From Pseudoalteromonas rubra (GTDB lineage: Bacteria > Pseudomonadota > Gammaproteobacteria > Enterobacterales > Alteromonadaceae), in the NCBI RefSeq assembly GCF_001482385.1, contig NZ_CP013611.1, positions 1,922,001 through 1,986,000 on the forward strand: a stretch of 64,000 bases of DNA. The letters are read 5' to 3'. A program made the position numbers and the translations under genes. Shown piece after piece: positions 7,755 through 15,902 of this stretch. Each line of letters starts with the position of its first letter. Position 1 is the first letter of the stretch. The notes beneath the pieces are model-generated. The model saw only the letters and a list, made by a program, of their open reading frames with translations. It made no database searches and was not told the origin of the DNA.

Positions 7755-10421
7755 TTATGCGTAAAGTGGGTTGGTTTTGGTTGTGTCGATATCAAATTTC
7801 TTGATAGCGTCTGTTACTACTGATTTCTCAACTTTGCCTTGTTTGACCAGCTCGCTCAGTGCAGCAACGACCACATAGCCTGCATTCACTTCAAAGTGAC
7901 GACGCAGGTTTTCACGGCTGTCTGAACGACCGTAACCGTCGGTGCCCAGCACTTTGTATGATTCGCTTGGCATGAAAGCACGTACCTGATCGGCATAGCT
8001 CTTCATGTAGTCAGTGGCCGCAATTGCTGGTGCGTCGCTCAATACCGTTGCGATATAAGGTACTTTTTGCTCTGCATCTGGGTTCAGCATGTTGAAACGC
8101 TCAGCGTCCTGACCGTCACGTGCCAGCTCGTTGAATGACGTCACAGAGAATACGTCTGAAGCAATGCCGTAATCGTCGCTCAGGATCTGTGCGGCTTTAC
8201 GTACTTCGTTCAGGATGGTACCTGAACCCATCAGCTGTACCTGCGCTTTATCGCCTGCATAGCTTTCCAGCTTGTAGATACCTTTACGGATACCGTCTTC
8301 AGCACCTTCAGGCATTGCAGGCTGATGGTAGTTTTCGTTCATCAGTGTCAGGTAGTAGAAGATGTTTTCCTGCTCCGGGCCGTACATACGACGGATACCG
8401 TCTTGCAGAATAACAGCAACTTCAAATGCAAATGTCGGGTCGTAAGAAATACAGTTAGGGATAGTACCTGCCTGAATGTGCGAGTGACCATCTTCGTGCT
8501 GCAGACCTTCACCGTTGAGCGTTGTACGACCTGCAGTCGCACCTAACAGGAAACCACGTGCCTGTTGGTCACCCGCCATCCACGCCATGTCGCCAACACG
8601 TTGGAAACCGAACATAGAGTAGTAGATGTAGAACGGGATCATTGGCAGGTCATTGGTGCTGTAAGACGTTGCAGCAGCCACCCATGAAGACATTGCACCC
8701 AGCTCGTTGATACCTTCTTGCAGTACCTGACCAGACGTGGCTTCTTTGTAGTAAGAAACGATGTCGCGATCCTGAGGTGTGTAGTTCTGACCGTGCGGGT
8801 TGTAAATACCAATCTGACGGAACAGGCCTTCCATACCGAAAGTACGCGCTTCGTCGGCAATAATAGGCACGATGTTTTTGCCTACGCCTTTGTCTTTCAG
8901 CAGAATATTCAACGCACGGACATAGGCCATGGTGGTTGAGATATCACGCTTTTGCTCTTCAAGCAGCGGCTTGAATGCATCCAGCTCTGGCAGCGTCAGT
9001 GCTTCTGTGAAGTTAGGCAAACGCTGTGGCGTGTAACCATGCAGTGATTTACGACGTGCGTGCAGGTATTCGTACTCTGCAGACCCTGCTTCCAGTGTCA
9101 GGTAAGGCAAGTCTTTGATTTGCTCGTCAGATACCAGATCTTCCAGGCCCAGACGAGAACGCAGGTGCTCAACGTGCGTCATGTCCATTTTCTTCACCTG
9201 GTGGGCGATGTTTTTACCTTCCGCCGCTTCACCCATGCCGTAACCTTTTACAGTCTTGGCCAGGATCACCGTCGGACGACCTTTGGTGTCTTGTGCCGCT
9301 TTGAATGCAGCAAACAGTTTAGAAGGCTCATGACCACCGCGCTTCAGCGCGAAGATCTCTTCGTCTGTCATATCAGCAACCAGTGCCGCAGTCTCCGGAT
9401 AACGACCGAAGAAGTGCTCACGTACATACGCCCCATCTTTAGCTTTATACGTCTGGTAGTCACCATCGATGGTTTCGTTCATCAGCTGTAGTAGCTTACC
9501 TGTAGTGTCTTTTGCCAGTAGCTTGTCCCAGCCTGAACCCCATACCACTTTGATGACGTTCCAGCCAGCACCTTTGAACAGACCTTCCAGTTCCTGGATG
9601 ATTTTACCATTACCCATTACCGGGCCATCCAGGCGCTGTAGGTTACAGTTGATCAGGTAACACAGGTTATCCAGCTTCTCACGGGCCGCGAAAGAGATCG
9701 CACCACGAGATTCCGGCTCATCCATTTCACCGTCGCCCAGGAAGGCGTAAACACGCTGCTCGGCAGTGTCTTTCAGACCACGACCATCAAGGTATTTCAG
9801 GAAACGAGCCTGATAAATAGACGCGATTGGACCCAGACCCATAGATACGGTCGGGAATTGCCAGAATTCAGGCATCAGTTTAGGGTGCGGGTAAGAAGAC
9901 AGACCTTTACCGTCTACTTCCTGACGGAAGTTGTCCAGCTGCTCAGCGCTCAGACGACCTTCAACGAATGCACGGGCATAGATACCTGGTGAAATGTGAC
10001 CCTGATAGTAAACCAGGTCGCCACCGTCTTTTTCATTTGGCGCACGGAAGAAATGGTTGAAACACATTTCATAAAATGCAGCTGACGACTGGTACGACGC
10101 CATATGCCCGCCCAGCTCCAGATCTTTCTTGGAAGCGCGCAGTACGATCATGATCGCATTCCAGCGGATGATAGAGCGAATACGACGCTCCAGATTCACA
10201 TCCCCCGGATAGGCAGGTTCCTGATCTGCCGGGATAGTGTTGACATAGTTGGTCGTAATGCCAGTTGGCATATCAACGCCATCCAGACGCGCCTGCTCAA
10301 GTACCTGCTCAAGCAGGAATTGCGCGCGCTCTACGCCTTCTTCTTTTACAACCGACTCAAGCGCCTGCAACCACTCTTGGGTTTCTAGCGCGTCTACGTC
10401 AAATTTATTGACTTCAGACAT
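7755..10421 (-). CDS. aceE: Pyruvate dehydrogenase E1 component, homodimeric type
   Basis: Thiamine diphosphate-dependent decarboxylase that starts pyruvate conversion to acetyl-CoA by reductively acetylating the lipoyl groups of AceF. At 888 residues it matches the homodimeric E1 of enterobacteria (887 in E. coli). The ThDP/Mg-binding motif starts GDGEMDEPES at about 230 and ends in NCN some 30 residues on. The N-terminal region (SEVNKFDVDALETQEWLQAL) is typical. It follows pdhR by 68 bp with no recognised terminator or strong operator in between, so transcription from the pdhR promoter is likely. Confidence 0.97.
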   Translation of the reverse strand: MSEVNKFDVDALETQEWLQALESVVKEEGVERAQFLLEQVLEQARLDGVDMPTGITTNYVNTIPADQEPAYPGDVNLERRIRSIIRWNAIMIVLRASKKDLELGGHMASYQSSAAFYEMCFNHFFRAPNEKDGGDLVYYQGHISPGIYARAFVEGRLSAEQLDNFRQEVDGKGLSSYPHPKLMPEFWQFPTVSMGLGPIASIYQARFLKYLDGRGLKDTAEQRVYAFLGDGEMDEPESRGAISFAAREKLDNLCYLINCNLQRLDGPVMGNGKIIQELEGLFKGAGWNVIKVVWGSGWDKLLAKDTTGKLLQLMNETIDGDYQTYKAKDGAYVREHFFGRYPETAALVADMTDEEIFALKRGGHEPSKLFAAFKAAQDTKGRPTVILAKTVKGYGMGEAAEGKNIAHQVKKMDMTHVEHLRSRLGLEDLVSDEQIKDLPYLTLEAGSAEYEYLHARRKSLHGYTPQRLPNFTEALTLPELDAFKPLLEEQKRDISTTMAYVRALNILLKDKGVGKNIVPIIADEARTFGMEGLFRQIGIYNPHGQNYTPQDRDIVSYYKEATSGQVLQEGINELGAMSSWVAAATSYSTNDLPMIPFYIYYSMFGFQRVGDMAWMAGDQQARGFLLGATAGRTTLNGEGLQHEDGHSHIQAGTIPNCISYDPTFAFEVAVILQDGIRRMYGPEQENIFYYLTLMNENYHQPAMPEGAEDGIRKGIYKLESYAGDKAQVQLMGSGTILNEVRKAAQILSDDYGIASDVFSVTSFNELARDGQDAERFNMLNPDAEQKVPYIATVLSDAPAIAATDYMKSYADQVRAFMPSESYKVLGTDGYGRSDSRENLRRHFEVNAGYVVVAALSELVKQGKVEKSVVTDAIKKFDIDTTKTNPLYA

Positions 10422-10489
10422 ATGGAGTGTTCCTTATGTTTAAAATACGAATTTATTCTATAGCGTTAGCTTATGGCTCTGTTTATCTA

Positions 10490-11239
10490 TTACTGCGCTT
10501 TAGTGCGACGCAAACTGCGCTCAATACGCGACCGCTCTCGTCCTGCTTCCAGCAACGCCTCTTCGATAAAGGCTAAGTGTGCGTTACTGGCCAGTCGTGC
10601 CTGCTCAGGCTTACCTTCGATCACCGCGTTTTTTAACACTTCGCGATGATGAGCAAGCTGTTCACTGGCATCTGGCTTTTGCACCAGCACGGTTAAGTTC
10701 TGCAATACATTTTGTTCCAGTAAAGATTGCATACCACGCATCAGATGCAGCAACACCACGTTGTGTGATGCTTCTGCTACGGTAAAATGGAAAGTGTTGA
10801 TGGCTCTGGCTTTTTGCACCAGATCATCACCAACACTGGCAATGTCATCAAAGCTCTGTTCCACTTTATCGAGATCGGTTTGTGTGCCACGCATGGCTGC
10901 ATAATAAGCTGCAATGCCCTCCAGGGCATGACGAAACTCCAGTAAATCAAATTGTGACTCGGGATGTTTACTGATCAACTCAAATAAGGGATCAGTCAGA
11001 CCTTCCTCAAGCTGATTTTTCACATAAGTACCGCCACCCTGACGTCGGGTAACCAGCCCTTTTGCTTCAAGCTTTTGAATTGCCTCGCGCAGTGATGGCC
11101 GCGACACTTCAAATTGCTTGGCCAGCTCACGCTCCGGCGGCAGCTTTTCACCTGGCATCAACGACCCTTCGAGGATCATGTTTTCCAGTTGTTCCAGAAT
11201 CACATCTGATAGTTTCGCTGCTTTTATCTTTAAAGACAT
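10490..11239 (-). CDS. pdhR: Pyruvate dehydrogenase complex repressor, GntR/FadR family
   Basis: This 249-residue regulator has an N-terminal winged HTH at about 30-75 (PPERELAKQFEVSRPSLREAIQ, then GGGTYV) and a helical FCD effector domain after it. In E. coli PdhR represses pdhR-aceEF-lpd and is released by pyruvate. Placement directly upstream of aceE in the same direction supports the assignment over other FadR-type paralogues such as LldR or GlcC. An operator-like palindrome sits at its own start region (11370-11389), which suggests autoregulation. Confidence 0.93.
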   Translation of the reverse strand: MSLKIKAAKLSDVILEQLENMILEGSLMPGEKLPPERELAKQFEVSRPSLREAIQKLEAKGLVTRRQGGGTYVKNQLEEGLTDPLFELISKHPESQFDLLEFRHALEGIAAYYAAMRGTQTDLDKVEQSFDDIASVGDDLVQKARAINTFHFTVAEASHNVVLLHLMRGMQSLLEQNVLQNLTVLVQKPDASEQLAHHREVLKNAVIEGKPEQARLASNAHLAFIEEALLEAGRERSRIERSLRRTKAQ

Positions 11240-11369
11240 TGATTAAACGCCGAGTTTATTGGTGAAACCCCAAGCCAGCTGTACTTGCTCTGCCCGTCAA
11301 AACTCAGGCAAGGCGCTGATCCAGCTCACTCTTTACTTAAACAGATCCGGTAAGCCCAACCCTAAAGGT

Positions 11370-11389
11370 AAATTGGTCATACCAAATTT
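11370..11389 (-). promoter_or_regulatory. PdhR operator candidate
   Basis: The minus strand reads AAATTTGGTATGACCAATTT, a near-perfect palindrome around TTGGT-ATG-ACCAA. That fits the known PdhR box (ATTGGTATGACCAAT in E. coli). It starts about 8 nt downstream of the candidate -10 box, so a bound repressor would cover the transcription start. Confidence 0.75.
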
Positions 11390-11396
11390 GTGCACT

Positions 11397-11425
11397 ACGT
11401 TATCAAAATCAAGCGCAACTGTCAA
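11397..11425 (-). promoter_or_regulatory. Promoter candidate for pdhR-aceEF
   Basis: On the minus strand TTGACA (11425-11420) is followed by a 17-nt spacer and TAACGT (11402-11397). The -35 box is perfect and the -10 box weak. The PdhR operator lies immediately downstream. Confidence 0.55.
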
Positions 11426-11520
11426 AATTCGGCGCTTTGCGGCTAAAAGTAATACAGAAAAGCCCTCGCAAAGTGTCTAAACTTTATACAAGTTAGATGA
11501 TTTAAAAAAGGAAAATAAAA

Positions 11521-11531
11521 TGGTCAGACCA
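11521..11531. promoter_or_regulatory. Second GntR-type palindrome
   Basis: TGGTCAGACCA is a perfect palindrome with the same TGGT-N3-ACCA core as the PdhR box. It lies about 100 bp upstream of the candidate pdhR promoter and could be an auxiliary operator or a site for another FadR-type regulator. Confidence 0.4.
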
Positions 11532-11675
11532 GATAGAAAAACCAATCATGGGGTTACGTCAAACTTACCCGGGTGACAAACGTGTAAGGCTATGCAAGTA
11601 AAGGAAGACGCTATCAGGTTATGAACAGGATCAGCGTGAGGAAGGCGTAAACTATCAGAACGCCAGAAGGATGAG

Positions 11676-11709
11676 GCACTGGCAAGCTGACATTTTCAGC
11701 AGCCAGTGC
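11676..11709. terminator. Hairpin after the 102-residue secreted protein gene
   Basis: GCACTGGC and GCCAGTGC form the outer stem, with a second pairing (GCTGA/TCAGC) inside. It lies 10 bp beyond the minus-strand stop codon at 11719. There is no clear T-run, so termination is only possible. Confidence 0.4.
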
Positions 11710-11718
11710 GTTATTTGG

Positions 11719-12027
11719 CTAAGCACTAATGCTCAAAACGGACACTCTGGGATAACCGGATGTGCTCGGATAATAACGGATCCAGGTTTTTTTCCCGGAC
11801 AGAGCCGCAGCCAGTGCAATAGCAACCCATGCATCCGTCTTCGCATCACCTACTTTACCCAGTTCAAGCCAGTTATCATGGGACTCAATACGGATCAAAG
11901 CAAGGCCGCCCGAGTTAACATATACTTTGGTCACTTTTGGGTAGGTATCTACGTAGCTATTGGCCTGTGCTTTAAAACCAGTCACAGATAAGAAGAGAAG
12001 TGCGAGTACTAAAACTATATTTTTCAT
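11719..12027 (-). CDS. Small secreted protein, paralogue of the divergent neighbour
   Basis: This 102-residue protein has a clear signal peptide (MKNIVLVLALLFLSVTGFKAQA). The mature part contains VTKVYVNSGG, then ALSGKKTWIRYYP and a C-terminal PRVSVLSIS. These line up with IQTIYVNNSW, KFAGKKVRFWVSG and PRIHSIWVY of the gene at 12256-12579, so the two are distant paralogues. The family is not recognised with certainty. The beta-rich pattern with a central helix recalls small secreted proteins of marine gammaproteobacteria, but no function can be given. It is divergent from its paralogue across a 228-bp shared promoter region. Confidence 0.75.
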   Translation of the reverse strand: MKNIVLVLALLFLSVTGFKAQANSYVDTYPKVTKVYVNSGGLALIRIESHDNWLELGKVGDAKTDAWVAIALAAALSGKKTWIRYYPSTSGYPRVSVLSISA

Positions 12028-12255
12028 TATTAGATTTCCTTGTTTGTTACAGTGTGCACCACGTTATTATGTGCACCGCGACTATACTGAACCGTGCCTG
12101 TTAAATCAACAAAAATAAATTAAACCACTTACATATCAAAAACTTGAGCTTTTAGGTTGTATAAATCGTTATCTCTAATAACTGGCACAAAGCAATACCT
12201 GTATAGCGCTGTGTGTGATAGAGTCCGTCCCGAAGCTAATAACAAAGGAAATACA

Positions 12256-12579
12256 ATGAAAAAGCTATTAACAGCAGCATGTACGCTACTTCTTTCTGGT
12301 CAGGTGTATGCAGGTGCGCAAACCAGTCTCGGCGAGATTCAAACTATCTATGTAAATAACAGCTGGACTATGGTTCACGGCAGCAACATTACGGGAAACC
12401 CGGATGGCTGCTCAAATCCAGAGTACTATGCAATCGTCCCTTCTCACCCTAACTACAGCGCTATGCACGCAACCTTACTGGCTGCTAAATTTGCGGGAAA
12501 GAAGGTCCGTTTTTGGGTAAGCGGTTGCTCAGGTCAAAATAACAGACACCCGAGAATTCACAGTATCTGGGTATATTAA
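12256..12579 (+). CDS. Small secreted Cys-containing protein, paralogue of the divergent neighbour
   Basis: Start set at the ATG at 12256 (MKKLLTAACTLLLSG) because AAAGGAA lies 6 nt upstream and a signal peptide follows; the frame is open further upstream without such signals. The 107-residue product has a mature part of about 85 residues with two cysteines after the signal (DGCSN and SGCSG), a likely disulfide, and the motif LLAAKFAGKKV. It shares its fold pattern with the 102-residue product on the opposite strand, which lacks the cysteines. Function unknown. Confidence 0.75.
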   Translation: MKKLLTAACTLLLSGQVYAGAQTSLGEIQTIYVNNSWTMVHGSNITGNPDGCSNPEYYAIVPSHPNYSAMHATLLAAKFAGKKVRFWVSGCSGQNNRHPRIHSIWVY

Positions 12580-12588
12580 GCCCAAGCT

Positions 12589-12610
12589 GATGGGGGTTTT
12601 ACACCCCATC
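12589..12610. terminator. Hairpin between convergent genes
   Basis: GATGGGG and CCCCATC form a stem around GTTTTACA, overlapping the stop codon of the GNAT gene and lying 10 bp after the secreted protein gene. It could terminate in either direction. Confidence 0.45.
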
Positions 12611-13171
12611 ACTGTCGCCCAGATTGATATAGAGTCTCAGTGCGTCCTTATGTTGAATGCCGTCTTCAATTATCGGCTCAGCGTAATGACGCACAAAATG
12701 GTCCTTAACCACACTACCCACTCTAAACCCTAAACGCTGATAGTAGGTTAACTGATAACCAAATGCCCCCGTACTCAGCTCTACCCGAATAGCCTGTTTC
12801 TCAACAAGCCCTGCCAGCACATATTTCAGCAATTTAGTCCCAATCCCTTGCTGCTGGAATGCTGGAAGCACAGACACATTAAAAATCTCAACACACGGTA
12901 CGTTTTTTGATCCAACTACGCAGGCCGCCACAATTTGACTCTCTGCTTTGACAACATAGCACCAAGCATCCCGCATATACTGACGAATGTTATGCTCCGA
13001 GGGATCCGCTTCAAGTAACAAAGCCTGGGGGACTTGTGAGGTACTGATTTCTGTACAGAGCAATGTAACTTCCTTATTTAATGAGTCGGCACATGGTACT
13101 CCTTTGTAACGGTAACAGACAACGGATGCAATTGTGATGATTACTTCCTGTACATTTACTTCATATACCAA
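12599..13171 (-). CDS. GNAT-family N-acetyltransferase
   Basis: The acetyl-CoA-binding motif A is seen as VSVLPAFQQQGIGTKLLKYV, matching the V-x-P-x-x-x-x-Q-G-I-G-x-x-L pattern of GNAT enzymes. It is followed by YYQRLGFRVGSVV, the usual motif B region. The acceptor substrate is not predictable. The first 30 residues do not resemble the fold, so the real start may be downstream of the ATG at 13171. It is a single gene that converges on the small secreted protein gene. Confidence 0.8.
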   Translation of the reverse strand: MVYEVNVQEVIITIASVVCYRYKGVPCADSLNKEVTLLCTEISTSQVPQALLLEADPSEHNIRQYMRDAWCYVVKAESQIVAACVVGSKNVPCVEIFNVSVLPAFQQQGIGTKLLKYVLAGLVEKQAIRVELSTGAFGYQLTYYQRLGFRVGSVVKDHFVRHYAEPIIEDGIQHKDALRLYINLGDSDGV

Positions 13172-13270
13172 AATGAACCTTTTTCAGGTAAAAAACGATA
13201 CACAACAAAATGGATATGAGCTAATGTAAAACATCAAAACAAAAAATTAACAACAAGGTAAAGGAATAAC

Positions 13271-14920
13271 ATGAAAACCTCGTTTTTCACACTCACCATG
13301 CTCACCCTGGCCAGTACCAGTCAGGCCGCTGAGTTGACCCAATCTGACTTTAACCGCTATCTGGATTTTAACTGGGGCGAGTGCCCGACGCAGTTTCAAT
13401 CCGCAGATGGCAAAAACACCTGTACGCTGGCCGACGTGCCTCTCAACTGGCAGGCACCCGACGATAAAAAAATCTCTGTGCTGGTCTCTAAATACCCGGC
13501 TAAATCAGGCACCAGCAAGGGGCAGATATGGCTGTTACAAGGCGGACCTGGTGGCTCAGGCAGCTTTTTTGCAAAACAACTGGGCACCACCTTGGCACCT
13601 TTTACCGAGCACTATGATTTATACGTGCTGGAACATCGCGGCGTTGGCTGGTCTACTCATCTGGCCTGCAGCAATCCGCTTGACGCCGATTATGCTCAGT
13701 ATGCCCAAACCTGTTTTGATGATCTCCATCAGCAATGGGGAGACGGCCTGTTTGAGTTTAATACCACAGCAGCGGCGCGGGACCTGGATTATGTGATCGG
13801 CAAAAGTAAGGTGCGAGACTGGCAACCCAGTTATGTGTATGGTGTCTCTTACGGCACGCTGTGGGCACAAAGATTCAGCCAGGTTGCCCCAACCGGTGCT
13901 CAGGCCATTATCCTCGACTCAGTGCTGCCACCAGCCGAATTTGGTAATGACCTGTGGGATGAAAACTTTAACGCGACACTGGACGATTTGTTAGCTTACT
14001 GCCAGCTTGATACGGGGTGTCAGTCGCGGTTAAATTTCAGCTCACTGTCGCAGCTAAGACTGCGCCTGAATGACATTTTTACCACTCAGAGCTGCCCGGG
14101 ACTGGACTTTGACCGCCAGGCACTGCAAATGCTCTCGATCCTCGGCTTGTCACGCTCGGTAGAACAAATACTGATCCCCACCCTACATCGCCTTAATCGT
14201 TGCAACAGCGACGACGTAATGGCACTGAATAACCTGCATAATTTTGTCTTTAAAGGCCTGGGCAAGCAGATCATGCAACTCCCGGCAAAAGACCCGCTCG
14301 GTTTTTCACAGGTAGTCTCAAAGCTCATTACAAACAACGAAATTAATCATGTGCAACGTGATTTGCAAAGTAAGCTGGCTTATTGTCAGGACGCTATTGC
14401 CTGTTACCCGGATTTTATGAACTACCGGATACACCTGGACAAACAGGTTTGGGGTAATCGCTACACTGACCCCTATGTGTATCAACCCATGCACCATTAC
14501 ATGCCCACACTCGCACTCAATGGCGATTTAGACCCGCAAACACCACATACTTATATGTCGCTCATCCAAAACGCGTTTACTAACATTAATCAGCGTTATG
14601 TTGAGCTTCCACAAACCCATCATGGGGTACTTTTTGTCAGCCAGACCCATGACGCCAGTACCAGCACCTGTGGCGCAGAGATCATGAAGAATTTTATTGA
14701 AGATATCTGGAGCCAACCGGATACCGGCTGTATCGCGAATTTGCAGGGCCTCAACTTTACCGCTTCCGCAATGGCAAGCCATGTACTGTTCGGTACTCCA
14801 GATGCCTTTGACGGTCAGCCTGAGATCATGTCAGAGGCAAACATCATGCAGTTAAAGCAATCTGATCCAGCCGCATTTGTGCAGGCCTACGCCACCTTTA
14901 TGCCGCTGATAGATTTCTGA
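13271..14920 (+). CDS. Secreted alpha/beta hydrolase, S33 tripeptidyl-aminopeptidase type
   Basis: This 549-residue protein has a signal peptide (MKTSFFTLTMLTLASTSQAA). The oxyanion loop GGPGGSG lies near 90, the nucleophile elbow is GVSYG with Ser193, the acid lies in NGDLDPQTP and the histidine in THHGV in the last quarter. The order and the TAP-like C-terminal region match secreted tripeptidyl aminopeptidases/proline iminopeptidase-like enzymes (MEROPS S33), which release N-terminal peptides from extracellular peptides. Several cysteines suggest disulfides in the periplasm or outside. The start has AAAGGAA 5-6 nt upstream. Confidence 0.85.
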   Translation: MKTSFFTLTMLTLASTSQAAELTQSDFNRYLDFNWGECPTQFQSADGKNTCTLADVPLNWQAPDDKKISVLVSKYPAKSGTSKGQIWLLQGGPGGSGSFFAKQLGTTLAPFTEHYDLYVLEHRGVGWSTHLACSNPLDADYAQYAQTCFDDLHQQWGDGLFEFNTTAAARDLDYVIGKSKVRDWQPSYVYGVSYGTLWAQRFSQVAPTGAQAIILDSVLPPAEFGNDLWDENFNATLDDLLAYCQLDTGCQSRLNFSSLSQLRLRLNDIFTTQSCPGLDFDRQALQMLSILGLSRSVEQILIPTLHRLNRCNSDDVMALNNLHNFVFKGLGKQIMQLPAKDPLGFSQVVSKLITNNEINHVQRDLQSKLAYCQDAIACYPDFMNYRIHLDKQVWGNRYTDPYVYQPMHHYMPTLALNGDLDPQTPHTYMSLIQNAFTNINQRYVELPQTHHGVLFVSQTHDASTSTCGAEIMKNFIEDIWSQPDTGCIANLQGLNFTASAMASHVLFGTPDAFDGQPEIMSEANIMQLKQSDPAAFVQAYATFMPLIDF

Positions 14921-14942
14921 TAAATTTATTTGCTATTAACGC

Positions 14943-14977
14943 CATGACTGAAACCGTACTATCCGGTTTCAGTCATG
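14943..14977. terminator. Perfect 14-bp palindrome between convergent genes
   Basis: CATGACTGAAACCG and CGGTTTCAGTCATG pair over 14 bp with a 7-nt loop. It spans the stop codon of the minus-strand endopeptidase gene and lies just after the S33 peptidase. There is no T-run; it may be a bidirectional terminator or mRNA end stabiliser. Confidence 0.5.
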
Positions 14978-15654
14978 GGCTCGCAGGGTACATCAAAATC
15001 AACGTGATAGTGCTCATCATGACGAACCCAGGACGGTTTTTTAGAAAACTGCATATGGGTTTTCAGATATTCCCCATACTGTGTACTGAACAAGTTTAGC
15101 TGTAATTTAGGATCAAAAATAACCCGCCACAGATCGTGGCCACGACGCTTAGCCTCTTTGTGCAAAGCGACAATATGCGCCGCCATCGCTTCATAACCTA
15201 TCTCCAGACCGTCAAACTGATCATGCTCATCAAACTCAATAAGATAACCAAACTTATTGAATGGATGCGTGGGTAAGTGCACTGACTGATCTGCTTCATC
15301 GATGACGGGTGTCATAAAATCCACGGATAAACCATTGCTGTGGGTTTTGTGTGGCCTGAATTGCCCACCGTCGGCAAAACCTGTCTCAGCGTACTTATAG
15401 ACTTTATCTGGGTGTATTGTTTCCAGCATCTGATAAGAAGCTGTCACAATTTCATACACCTCTGAATGCACATAGGTACGCCCGGCCAGACGCGCAAGCG
15501 TGCTATAACCGACAAAGTTATTGCCAGCCCTAGGCAGTTCGATCCCATCAGCCAGCGAGCCATGTGCCGTTGTCCCATAACAAGTACTGGTACGGGCATA
15601 CGCAGGAGGTAAAAGTGAGGCGACGAGATATAAATAGCTTAGTTTCATTTCCAT
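14959..15654 (-). CDS. Penicillin-insensitive murein endopeptidase-like protein (M74, MepA family)
   Basis: MepA cleaves D-Ala-meso-DAP cross-links of peptidoglycan in the periplasm, using zinc. This 231-residue protein has a signal peptide, an N-terminal CYGTTAHGSLADG and GRTYVHSEV. The zinc-site motif is GGQFRPHKTHSNGLSVDFM, and a later DEHYHVDF supplies further ligands. These match the order in family M74. It is shorter than E. coli MepA (274). Conserved cysteines are present near both ends of the mature part. The start could also be the second Met, two codons in. It converges on the S33 peptidase gene. Confidence 0.8.
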   Translation of the reverse strand: MEMKLSYLYLVASLLPPAYARTSTCYGTTAHGSLADGIELPRAGNNFVGYSTLARLAGRTYVHSEVYEIVTASYQMLETIHPDKVYKYAETGFADGGQFRPHKTHSNGLSVDFMTPVIDEADQSVHLPTHPFNKFGYLIEFDEHDQFDGLEIGYEAMAAHIVALHKEAKRRGHDLWRVIFDPKLQLNLFSTQYGEYLKTHMQFSKKPSWVRHDEHYHVDFDVPCEPMTETG

Positions 15655-15902
15655 AACTTAGTGATGTCCACCTGAACCCACACTGATGGACGAGCAGCAC
15701 AGGCTGCTCAGCTCTCTTAGTCTGAACCTTATTTACCAAACTACAGCAAACACTGAAGTACAAAAGCATAAATTAGCGCTCTTTATCCTGTCGATTCATA
15801 CAAGCTAATTTGATAATAAATTAGGAACAAACAGATTGAGTACCAGTCTAAATTATGTTTTTATGACAACGGATAACCCAATAATATAATAAGGAAAATT
15901 AT

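Noticed and set aside
11671..11991. Plus-strand frame opposite the 102-residue secreted protein
   Set aside because: The minus frame has a signal peptide and a paralogue next door; the plus frame has neither.
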